From Melitaea cinxia (Eukaryota; Arthropoda; Insecta; Lepidoptera; Nymphalidae): a DNA stretch of 64,000 nt. Positions 49,841 through 62,061 of the stretch are shown here, one piece after another (within the stretch, counting starts at the first letter, position 1; each line of letters begins with the position of its first letter). The notes beneath the pieces are model-generated. The model was not told the origin of the DNA and did no database searches. It saw only the letters and a list, made by a program, of their open reading frames with translations. The stretch lies in the NCBI RefSeq assembly GCF_905220565.1, contig NC_059419.1, forward strand, positions 10,370,670 through 10,434,669, read 5' to 3'. The position numbers and the translations under genes were made by a program.

Positions 49841-49866
49841 GGTCCGTCTTTATGTCCTCCGTGTTT

Positions 49867-50587
49867 AGTTCAGCGGGTAATCCGCGGATGACTACGCGTA
49901 ATTTACGTTCGTCTTCTAACGCGTATGTGTGAAAGGAGATTTTCTCCTGTCTAAGGAGAGACGTAAGGCGACGGTGGGTTTCAGAGTCTTTGTGATTCTG
50001 ATGTTCTGGTAAGTAGTTTTGGCCGACTCAGGGCAGATATTTTTTATCTCCATTTTTTTAGTGATGGAGCTCCATGCCGCTTTGTTCTGGATATAGACTG
50101 GTGGTGGCTTTTTAGGCACTCGGCCAGACGAGGGTGCGGGGAGCGTGTCGCTCACTGAAGTGGCGGGGCGTGCTGCGAGGGAAGCCGCGGGAGTGGCGGG
50201 TGAGGGGTGTGCAGAGGCGTCGCTGCGCGCTGTGTTTGTGCAACGTTTAGATGGCAGCGGCGTTATTGAGGCCTTAACCTTCTTCCTTTTCCTGCTTTTT
50301 AAGACGGGCTCGAACCCGTCTGAGTCGGAGGAAGCCGGAGAAGCCGGCTTCGACTCCTGGTACGAGTTACTGCAGTCCGAATCAGATGCTATTTCTATAG
50401 CATAGCTGCCTCGGCGCTCTTCGTCCCTTTCGGGAGAAGCCGGGCCATCAAGAATCGAACCCGATGCGGGGGCGTTTGGGGATAGGTCTTTCTCCATTTC
50501 GTTTGTAAGGTCTTCGTAGACCTCGGGGTATTTACGTTGGAGCAGGCATAAAAGCTTCTCTATTGTTTTACTTAAGGCGTCCATAGT
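49867..50587 (-). pseudogene. Jockey copy 4 ORF1, N-terminal half
   Basis: From MDALSKTIEKLLCLLQRKYPEV (ATG ~50582) through the serine/acidic stretch, basic linker and start of the RRM-like region, matching copy 3. A small deletion near 49995 ('ITKTLKPTVA') shifts the frame, and the LINE insertion ends it. Confidence 0.85.
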
Positions 50588-51090
50588 GGACGTGGGGAAA
50601 TTTCTAATATAAAACAAAGATATTGTTTCTCCCCTGCCCCTGTAGGGCAGGGGCGAGTGAGTACCTACGTGTGTACCTAAATGTCTCTGTCCTTAGGTGG
50701 CTGAGATGTGTGCCTAAGACTAACCTGTACCTCCGTGTGTGTTGACCGGCTCCGGGAGAAGCGTATCCGCGCCCGCGGAGACACTTTTATAGTCCTTTGC
50801 ACTTATAATGTCCGTGTACACTTCACTGCAAGTCCGACAGTCTTTTTTACCTATCAAACGAGCACTACACTACACTGACCTAACTGTATAATGTCTGTTG
50901 TCCGTAACACAGTTCTTCGGCGAGTTGCTATCTCATAGAGCGAAGCGGGGGCGACTGGGTAGACGCCGGGTGGGCGCGCGGTCACTTTTGGAAAGCAGAC
51001 GCGAGCGGTCGGCGGGGGCCGGGGTGTACGTGAACGCACTCTTGAGCTCTTCTGCGTGGACGTCCGAACAGGTCGGAGCGTGGCGGCAAA
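50588..51090 (-). mobile_element. Jockey copy 4, 5' UTR
   Basis: Closest to the copy 3 leader ('cctgcc...ggcaggggcgagtgagtacctacgtgtg' architecture) and ends in the same 'gtggcggcaaactca'-type 5' terminus. It has only about one GC-rich monomer (50995-51040). The array resumes at ~51091 in a different part of the unit from the 3' junction, so this insertion has suffered a deletion or exchange on its 5' side. Confidence 0.8.
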
Positions 51091-51209
51091 CTCATTGAAA
51101 AAGCCACCTTTTGTTATCTTTTATCGTTTAAACTATCACTGACAACGTAGCGTCTGCGTGCCTGCATTTAGAAACGTAGTTACTGTTGTTGAAAAAAATG
51201 TATTGTTTT
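51091..51209. repeat. Array unit fragment left of the DNA transposon
   Basis: 119 bp of the unit ('ccttttgttatcttttatcg' onward) between Jockey copy 4 and the transposon. It continues at 53309 after the insert, showing the transposon landed inside one unit. Confidence 0.85.
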
Positions 51210-53308
51210 GACGGGTCCTACGTATAAGGGCCAATGTGAATATTGATAACTTTTCAATATAGGCTTTCAAAATTTTAATTTTATACAATTTTTAACTGCT
51301 TCAACTTATGTTATTGAAATTTTGCATACTATGACACCTAATGTTCATTTTTCTAGCTAGGTTGATTTAATTGTATATTATTGGATTTTTAGTTAATGTA
51401 GATATGCCTATATACGCGACTTTTTAAATTTTGGTTATATTTAAAAAAAAGTAATTATAAAAAGGCCAATGAGTCATTTTGGTCCATCTACTCGGTAAAA
51501 TTAAATTTTAAAAGAATGTGTTTTTTAAAATTTTGAACGTATTCATATTTATAAAAAAATATTTAAAATAAATAAACAACTTAAATAAATGATTATAATA
51601 TAATTCTTTTATGACATATTTTCACATTGATACTTATACGTTATATTATTTGGACACATAATATTCTTAACCCTCAGTTAGGTCACAAATACAGAAACAA
51701 ATAAAACAACTAGACTTCTTTATCTATTTATTTTCTATGGGATTATCAAATTTTTGTAACGGAATGGCTATCAAATAATCAATACTTAATGTTAAAACCC
51801 CCCCAAAATCACGTTGGAAGTCAACAAAGTTATGATTATTATCATTTTATTATTTATACGAGTAGATACGACAGATACCTTCAAACTAAGTTGATAACTA
51901 AAGTTAAGTAAAATAATAGTAAAATAAATAACAAATTATACTTTTTCGTAAAATCAAAACTTATTAAACATAATTAGAGATTCTTAGTACGCGATCTAAG
52001 AGAAACATTAGAAACATTACATTAATAAACATTAAACATTAGAAATATCAAAGCATCTTCAGATAGATCCAATTTGTAAAGCAGGATGTATGGTTCATGT
52101 TTACTGACCTGAACTTGTTTGATTTTAGACGAAGGCACTTTTTGTACTTCTGAATTTTTAGTCCAGTCAAAACAAACACTTGCTTGCATCATTTTTAAAG
52201 TCGAAAACCATGTTTCGAGCTACATCTATAACATTATAAGGAGCTCCTTTTGCTTTATCTTATTAATAAACTCCACTCAGATGGTGTATAAAGATTCTTA
52301 TGTCTTGAAGTTTTCTCAATTGTGGCATGTATGGAATCATCTTCATTTTGTGTATGACCCTTTTCAAAGAAAGTATGTTTAATACCAATACTAAGCTGGT
52401 TAGCTGCATAGAGGTACATAAAAACATTATCCTATCTCTATTTTGGCCAGTACAATTATCTGACCAAAACCTAAAGTCATCGCAGCCTTCTTTAGTCTTA
52501 AGTTTAATAATATCGTAAATATAGCTAGCTATTTCTTTTGAAATTTCCAATATCAAACACGGATAAATTACGAACTTTCAAACGCTTACAATAATAAAAT
52601 AAACGAATTCCACCAGTAGGAGCCAGCAACACTTTTTGTAAATCAAATGTAGCACAAAATGTTTTAAGATTATTTTGTGCGTAATGCTTATCTTCGTGTT
52701 TTAAAGCTCTAGACAAATTTTTATTCTTGATATGATTATCGATTATCAAAGTTTTCTTTCATATCCGGAGTTATTGGATTATTTTTATAAGATATACAGA
52801 CATAACATTGATCCTTTTTGGGTTTGTGAAATGACAAATTGATATTTTTATTGACCACTTCTCTTTACTGCTTTAATGACTCGCACTTGGTACCTATATA
52901 TGGTATATACTTAGTTGCATCAAACCACTCTTTATTTAATTAAACATTCGCGATTTCATTACAAAACTTAATAATTCATCTAAATAATGTTTATTACTTT
53001 ATTTACGACAATAGTGTGAATCAACCGGTTCGAATGAGTTGACGTGATCACAAATACCTACTTTTGCTCATTTCTGTGTCTATAGATGTTTTATGGTGAA
53101 TTGCTAAATTGACTAAATTCTGACTTCTGCTGTATTTAGAATTATATTTGGGCGTCATGTTGCATAAGTTAGATCTTATAACACACATAAAACTACAAAA
53201 TTGGTTAATTATTATTGCAGTGCGACATCGTTCCATGTGTCGTAGAAGCGCTCAATTGACCGAACTGACCTTAAATTGTTACATTGGCCCTTGTACGTAG
53301 GACCCGTC
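51210..53308 (-). mobile_element. DNA transposon remnant with 28-bp terminal inverted repeats
   Basis: 2099 bp bounded by inverted repeats at 51210-51237 and 53281-53308 that match at 27 of 28 positions and start GACGGGTCCTACGTA. Array sequence 'gtttt' / 'atttatgagtc' flanks it without an obvious target duplication. The interior is AT-rich and contains minus-strand transposase fragments at 52263-52749. The rest (51238-52262 and 52750-53280) shows no convincing gene. Superfamily not assigned. Confidence 0.85.
52263..52749 (-). pseudogene. Transposase remnant
   Basis: Two overlapping frames. The upstream one (52525-52749) has KHYAQNNLKTFCATFDLQKV, LLAPTGGIRLFYYCKRLKV and NLSVFDIGN. The downstream one (52263-52556) has EIASYIYDIIK and then FRFWSDNCTGQNRDRIMF. 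The 'FDLQ... FYY... L... WSDNC.GQNRN' layout is that of a transposase-derived protein class common in insects, where the Asp residues of TFDLQ and WSDN are likely catalytic. A frameshift near 52540, a missing glycine-rich block between the frames, and absent N- and C-terminal parts make it non-functional. Confidence 0.6.
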
Positions 53309-53734
53309 GATTTATGAGTCATCCTTATACATTCTTTGGTAAAAAAATGCGTAAAACGACCTTTAAGGTAACTAAAGGAGGTACCTACCTATTTAAGTTA
53401 ATAAAGTTAACGCTGTATTCGTCTAAATGGTTTTCAAGTTACCGCTTTTAAGTTACTTCATTTTAGTTAGGTAGGTAGAAACTTCCTACGTGACCGAGTT
53501 TTATTTAGATTGGACATAGTGAACTTTTTTTTTTTAAAAGATAGATAGCTAGGCCTATGAGCAGTTACAGATTTTTTGTCGAGCTTAGAAAAATTTCACA
53601 TCCAAAAATTATCGCTATTTTATGGTTTTTTTTTTTTATAATAATAGGTATGTACCTATACATTGGGATCATTTTTTTCTTATTTCAGCGTGGAGTAAAA
53701 ATATAAAATTTAGGAAATTGGAAGGGCTCTTAAG

Positions 53735-53872
53735 ATGACTCGTCTCGAAAAGGCCGTCAACTCGTCTTTGAGGTTTTGTACCAAAACAGAAAGTCTTGTA
53801 CCCTCAGTCAAGTCTGTTGAACACTTTGTTGTATTCTTTTTTTTTACAATATGCAAATGTACAATTATGTAG
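53735..53872 (+). other. Short plus-strand ORF after the conserved 3' splice site (group B)
   Basis: A 45-codon ORF starting MTRLEKAVNSSLRFCTKTES lies ~46 nt after a conserved 3' splice site (ending ~53689) and recurs in the group B units (for example from 55745 and 57739). In U1 the corresponding frame stops after 19 codons and in group A units a 2-nt deletion shortens it. No homolog is recognised. It may be chance, or the remains of an exon. Confidence 0.25.
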
Positions 53873-54040
53873 GTACGAGAATGTGTTATGTTTGTGCGTA
53901 GGTACCTACTGAGACGTTCGTAATAGGTACCTAGGTACCTATGTAATTATTGACGTCGTTTCGAAGAAAACACAGAAACAAGCGTATTTAGAAAATGTTT
54001 GTGGCCCTGAAAAGGACCTTTTAAACTGAACTGAATTTGG

Positions 54041-54412
54041 TCAGTTTTCTTTGCAGTTTGTAGCCATATTTCTTTTCATGAGCGCAACTGACCGACGTGT
54101 CAGGATTTTGTTTTCCGGTTTCACCACCAGAGCGTCTTTCACGACGAAAAGTATGTTGGACGATTCGTGATGCTTGTAGAACAAGTTTGTTCCACATTGC
54201 ATGCACGTCAACATCTGTTGCGTTTTAACATACTTTTCCCGCTTAAGACGCATTTTTCGCCCTCGACGAGATGAAATCAAGAAGCGGTGCCACTTCTCTT
54301 CCAGCACGCGCGCCCCATCCACTTGTCTGACAGGCAGCCGGTCCAGTGTGCAGTCCAACGCTAGAGCCATATGGCCACAAATGCAAAAGTAATTGTTGGT
54401 GATATTGGACAT
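54041..54412 (-). CDS. STEEP1-like: Truncated STEEP1-like protein, U10 copy (group B)
   Basis: 123 residues starting MSNITNNYFCICG, with all four zinc cysteines. It differs from group A at seven positions (D3N, M5T, V11I, N20D, V45L, V46I, T84S) and from the other B copies by E63K. In group B the frame has an in-frame TAG two codons upstream of the ATG, which fixes this Met as the start. Confidence 0.75.
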   Translation of the reverse strand: MSNITNNYFCICGHMALALDCTLDRLPVRQVDGARVLEEKWHRFLISSRRGRKMRLKREKYVKTQQMLTCMQCGTNLFYKHHESSNILFVVKDALVVKPENKILTRRSVALMKRNMATNCKEN

Positions 54413-56054
54413 CTTCTATCGTTATGTAAAAAACAAAAAATAGCACGGTAACCACGGGTAACGCAAGCGGAATGAGCCCCAAACGAATGTAACGTATCTT
54501 ATATACAGAGGGGTAGGACGTTGTCTAGTGCGATCGCGTCCTGCACTAGGTAACTACGTCAGTTGTTACCTAGTGCAGTCAGTTGATGACTCATGAACAT
54601 TGTAGGTACCGCCCATTTCAAAAGCCGTCCGCTGCGGGCGCTCCGTGCTGTAGATATGTAATCGAGTGAGATTCTAGACCCCCCAGTTCTTTCTTATTTT
54701 CTAATGTAATAATATTGCGATATGGGTAAGTATCGAATCATAAGGATTTTAAAATGGTCTTTTACGATCGTAATAAAATAATATGCATTAAATTTTTTCT
54801 TTTCAACTTTTAATAAAGAAAATAAGATATAATAAAAATAATATATAATAATATCATGTAATATGTATTTAAAAAAAAAAAACTTAACTACAGTTATCAT
54901 TCACGCAGTACGATTTTTTTTTCATGTAATTTACATTAGGTACTCGCAAAATTATCCCTCTGCGTACCTGCATCATCTATATCGTTTAAAAAAAAATCAC
55001 GTTCTAGTCTAGTTATTTCTCTAGGAAATCTACAATAGAAACATTATTACAACACTCCAACGAGTAGGTACCGAAAAATTTAACATATGATATAGAAAAA
55101 AGTAACCTAATGTTATCTTTTATCGTTTAAGCCTTTCACCGAAAACGTAGCGTCTGCGTACCTGCATCTAGAAACTTAGTTACTTTTGTTGAAAAGAGGT
55201 TTTATTTATGAGTCATCCTTGTACATTCTTTGGAAAAATATGCGTAAAACGACCTTAAGGGAAATAAGGGAGGTACCTACCTATTTAAGTTAATAAAGTT
55301 AACGCTGTATTCGTCTAAATAGTTTTCAAGTTACCGTACTTAATTTTAGTTAGGTATGTAGGTTTGTACCTACGTGACCGAGTTTTATTTAAATTGGACA
55401 TAGTGAACTTTTTTTTAAAGATAGATAGCTAGGCCTATGAGTAGTTACAGATTTTTTGTCGAGCTTTGAAAAAGTTCATATTCAAAAATTATAGTTTTTT
55501 TTTCATATCAATCTATGAGGTATTAGGTGGCATTTTAGATGAACATTTCCAGGCGGCTTGACATTTTCAACATATTCCCCTTAATCACTTTGTTAGTTGG
55601 CGAAAAACAATAGACTGACAGACGCGACCGGCAATTAGTTTTATTTATTAATAATAAGTATGTGCCTATACATTGGAATCATTTTTTTCTTATTTCAGCG
55701 TGGAGTAAAAATATAAAATTTAGGAAATTGGAAGGGCTCTTAAGATGACTCGTCTCGAAAAGGCCGTCAACTCGTCTTTGAGGTTTTGTACCAAAACAGA
55801 AAGTCTTGTACCCTCAGTCAAGTCTGTTGAACACTTTGTTGTATTCTTTTTTTTTACAATATGCAAATGTACAATTATGTAGGTACGAGAATGTGTTATG
55901 TTTGTGCGTAGGTACCTACTGAGACGTTCGTAATAGGTAGGTACCTAGGTACCTATGTAATTATTGACGTCGTTTCGAAGAAAACACAGAAACAAGCGTA
56001 TTTAGAAAATGTTTGTGGCCCTGAAAAGGACCTTTTAAACTGAACTGAATTTGG

Positions 56055-56426
56055 TCAGTTTTCTTTGCAGTTTGTGGCCATATTTCTCTTCATGAGCGCA
56101 ACTGACCGACGTGTCAGGATTTTGTTTTCCGGTTTCACCACCAGAGCGTCTTTCACGACGAAAAGTATGTTGGACGATTCGTGATGCTTGTAGAACAAGT
56201 TTGTTCCACATTGCATGCACGTCAACATCTGTTGCGTTTCAACATACTTTTCCCGCTTAAGACGCATTTTTCGCCCTCGACGAGATGAAATCAAGAAGCG
56301 GTGCCACTTCTCTTCCAGCACGCGCGCCCCATCCACTTGTCTGACAGGCAGCCGGTCCAGTGTGCAGTCCAACGCTAGAGCCATATGGCCACAAATGCAA
56401 AAGTAATTGTTGGTGATATTGGACAT
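56055..56426 (-). CDS. STEEP1-like: Truncated STEEP1-like protein, U11 copy (group B)
   Basis: Consensus group B protein. Promoter TATA at 56512-56519 with a TCATTC initiator; the leader is ~30 nt longer than in group A and contains a T-rich run. KFSSV again lies out of frame just past the stop (56035-56052). Confidence 0.75.
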   Translation of the reverse strand: MSNITNNYFCICGHMALALDCTLDRLPVRQVDGARVLEEKWHRFLISSRRGRKMRLKREKYVETQQMLTCMQCGTNLFYKHHESSNILFVVKDALVVKPENKILTRRSVALMKRNMATNCKEN

Positions 56427-58048
56427 CTTCTATCGTTATGTAAAAAACAAAAAATAGCACGGTAACCACGGGTAACGCAAGCGGAATGAGCCCCAAACGA
56501 ACGTACCGTATCTTATATACAGAGGGGTAGGACGTTGTCTAGTGCGATCGCGTCCTGCACTAGGTAACTACGTCAGTTGTGACTCATGAACATTGTAGGT
56601 ACCGCCCATTTCAAAAGCCGTCCGCTGCGGGCGCTCCGTGCTGTAGATATGTAATCGAGTGAGATTCTAGACCCCCCAGCTCTTTCTTATTTTCTAATGT
56701 AATAATATTGCGATATGGGTAAGTATCGAATCATAAGGATTTTAAAATGGTCTTTTACGATCGTAATAAAATAATATGCATTAAATTTTTTCTTTTCAAC
56801 TTTTAATAAAGAAAATAAGATATAATAAAAATAATATATAATAATATCATGTAATATGTATTTAAAAAAAAAAAACTTAACTACAGTTATCATTCACGCA
56901 GTACGATTTTTTTTTCATGTAATTTACATTAGGTACTCGCAAAATTATCCCTCTGCGTACCTGCATCATCTATATCGTTTAAAAAAAAATCACGTTCTAG
57001 TCTAGTTATTTCTCTAGGAAATCTACAATAGAAACATTATTACAACACTCCAACGAGTAGGTACCGAAAAATTTAACATATGATATAGAAAAAAGTAACC
57101 TAATGTTATCTTTTATCGTTTAAGCCTTTCACCGAAAACGTAGCGTCTGCGTACCTGCATCTAGAAACTTAGTTACTTTTGTTGAAAAGAGGTTTTATTT
57201 ATGAGTCATCCTTGTACATTCTTTGGAAAAATATGCGTAAAACGACCTTTAAGGTAACTAAGGGAGGTACCTACCTATTTAAGTTAATAAAGTTAACGCT
57301 GTATTCGTCTAAATAGTTTTCAAGTTACCGTACTTAATTTTAGTTAGGTATGTAGGTTTGTACCTACGTGACCGAGTTTTATTTAAATTGGACATAGTGA
57401 ACTTTTTTTTAAAGATAGATAGCTAGGCCTATGAGTAGTTACAGATTTTTTGTCGAGCTTTGAAAAAGTTCATATTCAAAAATTATAGTTTTTTTTTCAT
57501 ATCAATCTATGAGGTATTAGGTGGCATTTTAGATGAACATTTCCAGGCGGCTTGACATTTTCAACATATTCCCCTTAATCACTTTGTTAGTTGGCGAAAA
57601 ACAATAGACTGACAGACGCGACCGGCAATTAGTTTTATTTATTAATAATAAGTATGTGCCTATACATTGGAATCATTTTTTTCTTATTTCAGCGTGGAGT
57701 AAAAATATAAAATTTAGGAAATTGGAAGGGCTCTTAAGATGACTCGTCTCGAAAAGGCCGTCAACTCGTCTTTGAGGTTTTGTACCAAAACAGAAAGTCT
57801 TGTACCCTCAGTCAAGTCTGTTGAACACTTTGTTGTATTCTTTTTTTTTACAATATGCAAATGTACAATTATGTAGGTACGAGAATGTGTTATGTTTGTG
57901 CGTAGGTACCTACTGAGACGTTCGTAATAGGTAGGTACCTAGGTACCTATGTAATTATTGACGTCGTTTCGAAGAAAACACAGAAACAAGCGTATTTAGA
58001 AAATGTTCGTGGCCCTGAAAAGGACCTTTTAAACTGAACTGAATTTGG

Positions 58049-58420
58049 TCAGTTTTCTTTGCAGTTTGTGGCCATATTTCTTTTCATGAGCGCAACTGAC
58101 CGACGTGTCAGGATTTTGTTTTCCGGTTTCACCACCAGAGCGTCTTTCACGACGAAAAGTATGTTGGACGATTCGTGATGCTTGTAGAACAAGTTTGTTC
58201 CACATTGCATGCACGTCAACATCTGTTGCGTTTCAACATACTTTTCCCGCTTAAGACGCATTTTTCGCCCTCGACGAGATGAAATCAAGAAGCGGTGCCA
58301 CTTCTCTTCCAGCACGCGCGCCCCATCCACTTGTCTGACAGGCAACCGGTCCAGTGTGCAGTCCAACGCTAGAGCCATATGGCCACAAATGCAAAAGTAA
58401 TTGTTGGTGATATTGGACAT
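58049..58420 (-). CDS. STEEP1-like: Truncated STEEP1-like protein, U12 copy (group B)
   Basis: Protein identical to the U11 copy. The unit boundary upstream (58510 onward) has lost the right arm of the hairpin, but TATA, initiator and the AP-1-like site remain. Confidence 0.75.
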   Translation of the reverse strand: MSNITNNYFCICGHMALALDCTLDRLPVRQVDGARVLEEKWHRFLISSRRGRKMRLKREKYVETQQMLTCMQCGTNLFYKHHESSNILFVVKDALVVKPENKILTRRSVALMKRNMATNCKEN

Positions 58421-60041
58421 CTTCTATCGTTATGTAAAAAACAAAAAATAGCACGGTAACCACGGGTAACGCAAGCGAAATGAGCCCCAAACGAATGTAA
58501 CGTATCTTATATACAGAGGGGTAGGACGTTGTCTAGTGCGATCGCGTCCTGCACTAGGTAACTACGTCAGTTGTGACTCATGAACATTGTAGGTACCGCC
58601 CATTTCAAAAGCCGTCCGCTGCGGGCGCTCCGTGCTGTAGATATGTAATCGAGTGAGATTCTAGACCCCCCAGCTCTTTCTTATTTTCTAATGTAATAAT
58701 ATTGCGATATGGGTAAGTATCGAATCATAAGGATTTTAAAATGGTCTTTTACGATCGTAATAAAATAATATGCATTAAATTTTTTCTTTTCAACTTTTAA
58801 TAAAGAAAATAAGATATAATAAAAATAATATATAATAATATCATGTAATATGTATTTAAAAAAAAAAAACTTAACTACAGTTATCATTCACGCAGTACGA
58901 TTTTTTTTTCATGTAATTTACATTAGGTACTCGCAAAATTATCCCTCTGCGTACCTGCATCATCTATATCGTTTAAAAAAAAATCACGTTCTAGTCTAGT
59001 TATTTCTCTAGGAAATCTACAATAGAAACATTATTACAACACTCCAACGAGTAGGTACCGAAAAATTTAACATATGATATAGAAAAAAGTAACCTAATGT
59101 TATCTTTTATCGTTTAAGCCTTTCACCGAAAACGTAGCGTCTGCGTACCTGCATCTAGAAACTTAGTTACTTTTGTTGAAAAGAGGTTTTATTTATGAGT
59201 CATCCTTGTACATTCTTTGGAAAAATATGCGTAAAACGACCTTTAAGGTAACTAAGGGAGGTACCTACCTATTTAAGTTAATAAAGTTAACGCTGTATTC
59301 GTCTAAATAGTTTTCAAGTTACCGTACTTAATTTTAGTTAGGTATGTAGGTTTGTACCTACGTGACCGAGTTTTATTTAAATTGGACATAGTGAACTTTT
59401 TTTTAAAGATAGATAGCTAGGCCTATGAGTAGTTACAGATTTTTTGTCGAGCTTTGAAAAAGTTCATATTCAAAAATTATAGTTTTTTTTTCATATCAAT
59501 CTATGAGGTATTAGGTGGCATTTTAGATGAACATTTCCAGGCGGCTTGACATTTTCAACATATTCCCCTTAATCACTTTGTTAGTTGGCGAAAAACAATA
59601 GACTGACAGACGCGACCGGCAATTAGTTTTATTTAAAATAATAAGTATGTGCCTATACATTGGAATCATTTTTTTCTTATTTCAGCGTGGAGTAAAAATA
59701 TAAAATTTAGGAAATTGGAAGGGCTCTTAAGATGACTCGTCTCGAAAAGGCCGTCAACTCGTCTTTGAGGTTTTGTACCAAAACAGAAAGTCTTGTACCC
59801 TCAGTCAAGTCTGTTGAACACTTTGTTGTATTCTTTTTTTTTACAATATGCAAATGTACAATTATGTAGGTACGAGAATGTGTTATGTTTGTGCGCAGGT
59901 ACCTACTGAGACGTTCGTAATAGGTAGGTACCTAGGTACCTATGTAATTATTGACGTCGTTTCGAAGAAAACACAGAAACAAGCGTATTTAGAAAATGTT
60001 TGTGGCCCTGAAAAGGACCTTTTAAACTGAACTGAATTTGG

Positions 60042-60413
60042 TCAGTTTTCTTTGCAGTTTGTGGCCATATTTCTCTTCATGAGCGCAACTGACCGACGTG
60101 TCAGGATTTTGTTTTCCGGTTTCACCACCAGAGCGTCTTTCACGACGAAAAGTATGTTGGACGATTCGTGATGCTTGTAGAACAAGTTTGTTCCACATTG
60201 CATGCACGTCAACATCTGTTGCGTTTCAACATACTTTTCCCGCTTAAGACGCATTTTTCGCCCTCGACGAGATGAAATCAAGAAGCGGTGCCACTTCTCT
60301 TCCAGCACGCGCGCCCCATCCACTTGTCTGACAGGCAGCCGGTCCAGTGTGCAGTCCAACGCTAGAGCCATATGGCCACAAATGCAAAAGTAATTGTTGG
60401 TGATATTGGACAT
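60042..60413 (-). CDS. STEEP1-like: Truncated STEEP1-like protein, U13 copy (group B)
   Basis: Protein identical to the U11 copy. The promoter at the U13/U14 boundary (about 60470-60507) is intact and the hairpin upstream has 14-bp arms. Confidence 0.75.
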   Translation of the reverse strand: MSNITNNYFCICGHMALALDCTLDRLPVRQVDGARVLEEKWHRFLISSRRGRKMRLKREKYVETQQMLTCMQCGTNLFYKHHESSNILFVVKDALVVKPENKILTRRSVALMKRNMATNCKEN

Positions 60414-62061
60414 CTTCTATCGTTATGTAAAAAACAAAAAATAGCACGGTAACCACGGGTAACGCAAGCGAAATGAGCCCCAAACGAACGTACCGTATCT
60501 TATATACAGAGGGGTAGGACGTTGTCTAGTGCGATCGCGTCCTGCACTAGGTAACTACGTCAGTTGTTACCTAGTGCAATCAGTTGATGACTCATGAACA
60601 TTGTAGGTACCGCCCATTTCAAAAGCTTTCCGCTGCGGGCGCTCCGTGCTGTAGATATGTAATCGAGTGAGATTCTAGACCCCCCAGCTCTTTCTTATTT
60701 TCTAATGTAATAATATTGCGATATGGGTAAGTATCGAATCATAAGGATTTTAAAATGGTCTTTTACGATCGTAATAAAATAATATGCATTAAATTTTTTC
60801 TTTTCAACTTTTAATAAAGAAAATAAGATATAATAAAAATAATATATAATAATATCATGTAATATGTATTAAAAAAAAAAAAAAACTTAACTACAGTTAT
60901 CATTCACGCAGTACGATTTTTTTTTTCATGTAACTTGCATTAGGTACTCGCAAAATTATCCCTCTGCGTATCTGCATAATCTATATCGTTTAAAAAAAAA
61001 TGATGTTCTAGTCTGGTTATTTCTCTAGGAAATCTACAATAGAAACATTAATACAACACTCCGACAAGTAGGTATCGAAAAATTTAACATAAGATTTAAA
61101 AAAAGCAACCTTTTGTTATCTTTTATCGTTTAAGCCTTTCACCGAAAACGTAGCGTCTGCGTACCTGCAGCATCTAGAAACTTAGTTACTTTTGTTGAAA
61201 AGAGGTTTTATTTATGAGTCATCCTTGTACATTCTTTGGAAAAATATGCGTAAAACGACCTTTAAGGTAACTAAGGGAGGTATCTACCTATTTAAGTTAA
61301 TAAAGTTAACGCTGTATTCGTCTAAATAGTTTTCAAGTTACCGTACTTAATTTTAGTTAGGTATGTAGGTTTGTACCTACGTGACCGAGTTTTATTTAGA
61401 TTGGACATAGTGAACTTTTTTTTAAAGAAAGATAGCTAGGCCTATGAGTAGTTACAGATTTTTTGTCGAGCTTTGAAAAAGTTCATATTCAAAAATTATA
61501 GTTTTTTTTTCATATCAATCTATGAGGTATTAGGTGGCATTTTAGATGAACATTTCCAGGCGGCTTGACATTTTCAACATATTCCCCTTAATCACTTTGT
61601 TAGTTGGCGAAAAACAATAGACTGACAGACGCGACCGGCAATTAGTTTTATTTATTAATAATAAGTATGTGCCTATACATTGGAATCATTTTTTTCTTAT
61701 TTCAGCGTGGAGTAAAAATATAAAATTTAGGAAATTGGAAGGGCTCTTAAGATGACTCGTCTCGAAAAGGCCGTCAACTCGTCTTTGAGGTTTTGTACCA
61801 AAACAGAAAGTCTTGTACCCTCAGTCAAGTCTGTTGAACACTTTGTTGTATTCTTTTTTTTTACAATATGCAAATGTACAATTATGTAGGTACGAGAATG
61901 TGTTATGTTTGTGCGTAGGTACCTACTGAGACGTTCGTAATAGGTAGGTACCTAGGTACCTATGTAATTATTGACGTCGTTTCGAAGAAAACACAGAAAC
62001 AAGCGTATTTAGAAAATGTTTGTGGCCCTGAAAAGGACCTTTTAAACTGAACTGAATTTGG

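Larger units (their letters stand above)
47776..49866 (-). mobile_element. LINE remnant (coiled-coil/SGNH-like ORF1, endonuclease) inside Jockey copy 4 ORF1
   Basis: A minus-strand LINE with a 3' ATT-type microsatellite tail at 47776-47802, a 3' UTR, endonuclease pieces and ORF1. It interrupts Jockey ORF1 between the RRM-like region and the zinc knuckles. Endonuclease sequence joins almost directly to the 3' UTR, so the RT is deleted. It differs from the CR1-like element at 513-5330 in having an esterase-like rather than PHD-type ORF1. Confidence 0.75.

Noticed and set aside
54201..54482. Plus-strand 63-codon ORFs and minus-strand 79-codon ORFs over the group B STEEP1-like copies
   Set aside because: They lack family similarity and arise from alternative frames of the conserved zinc-core sequence.
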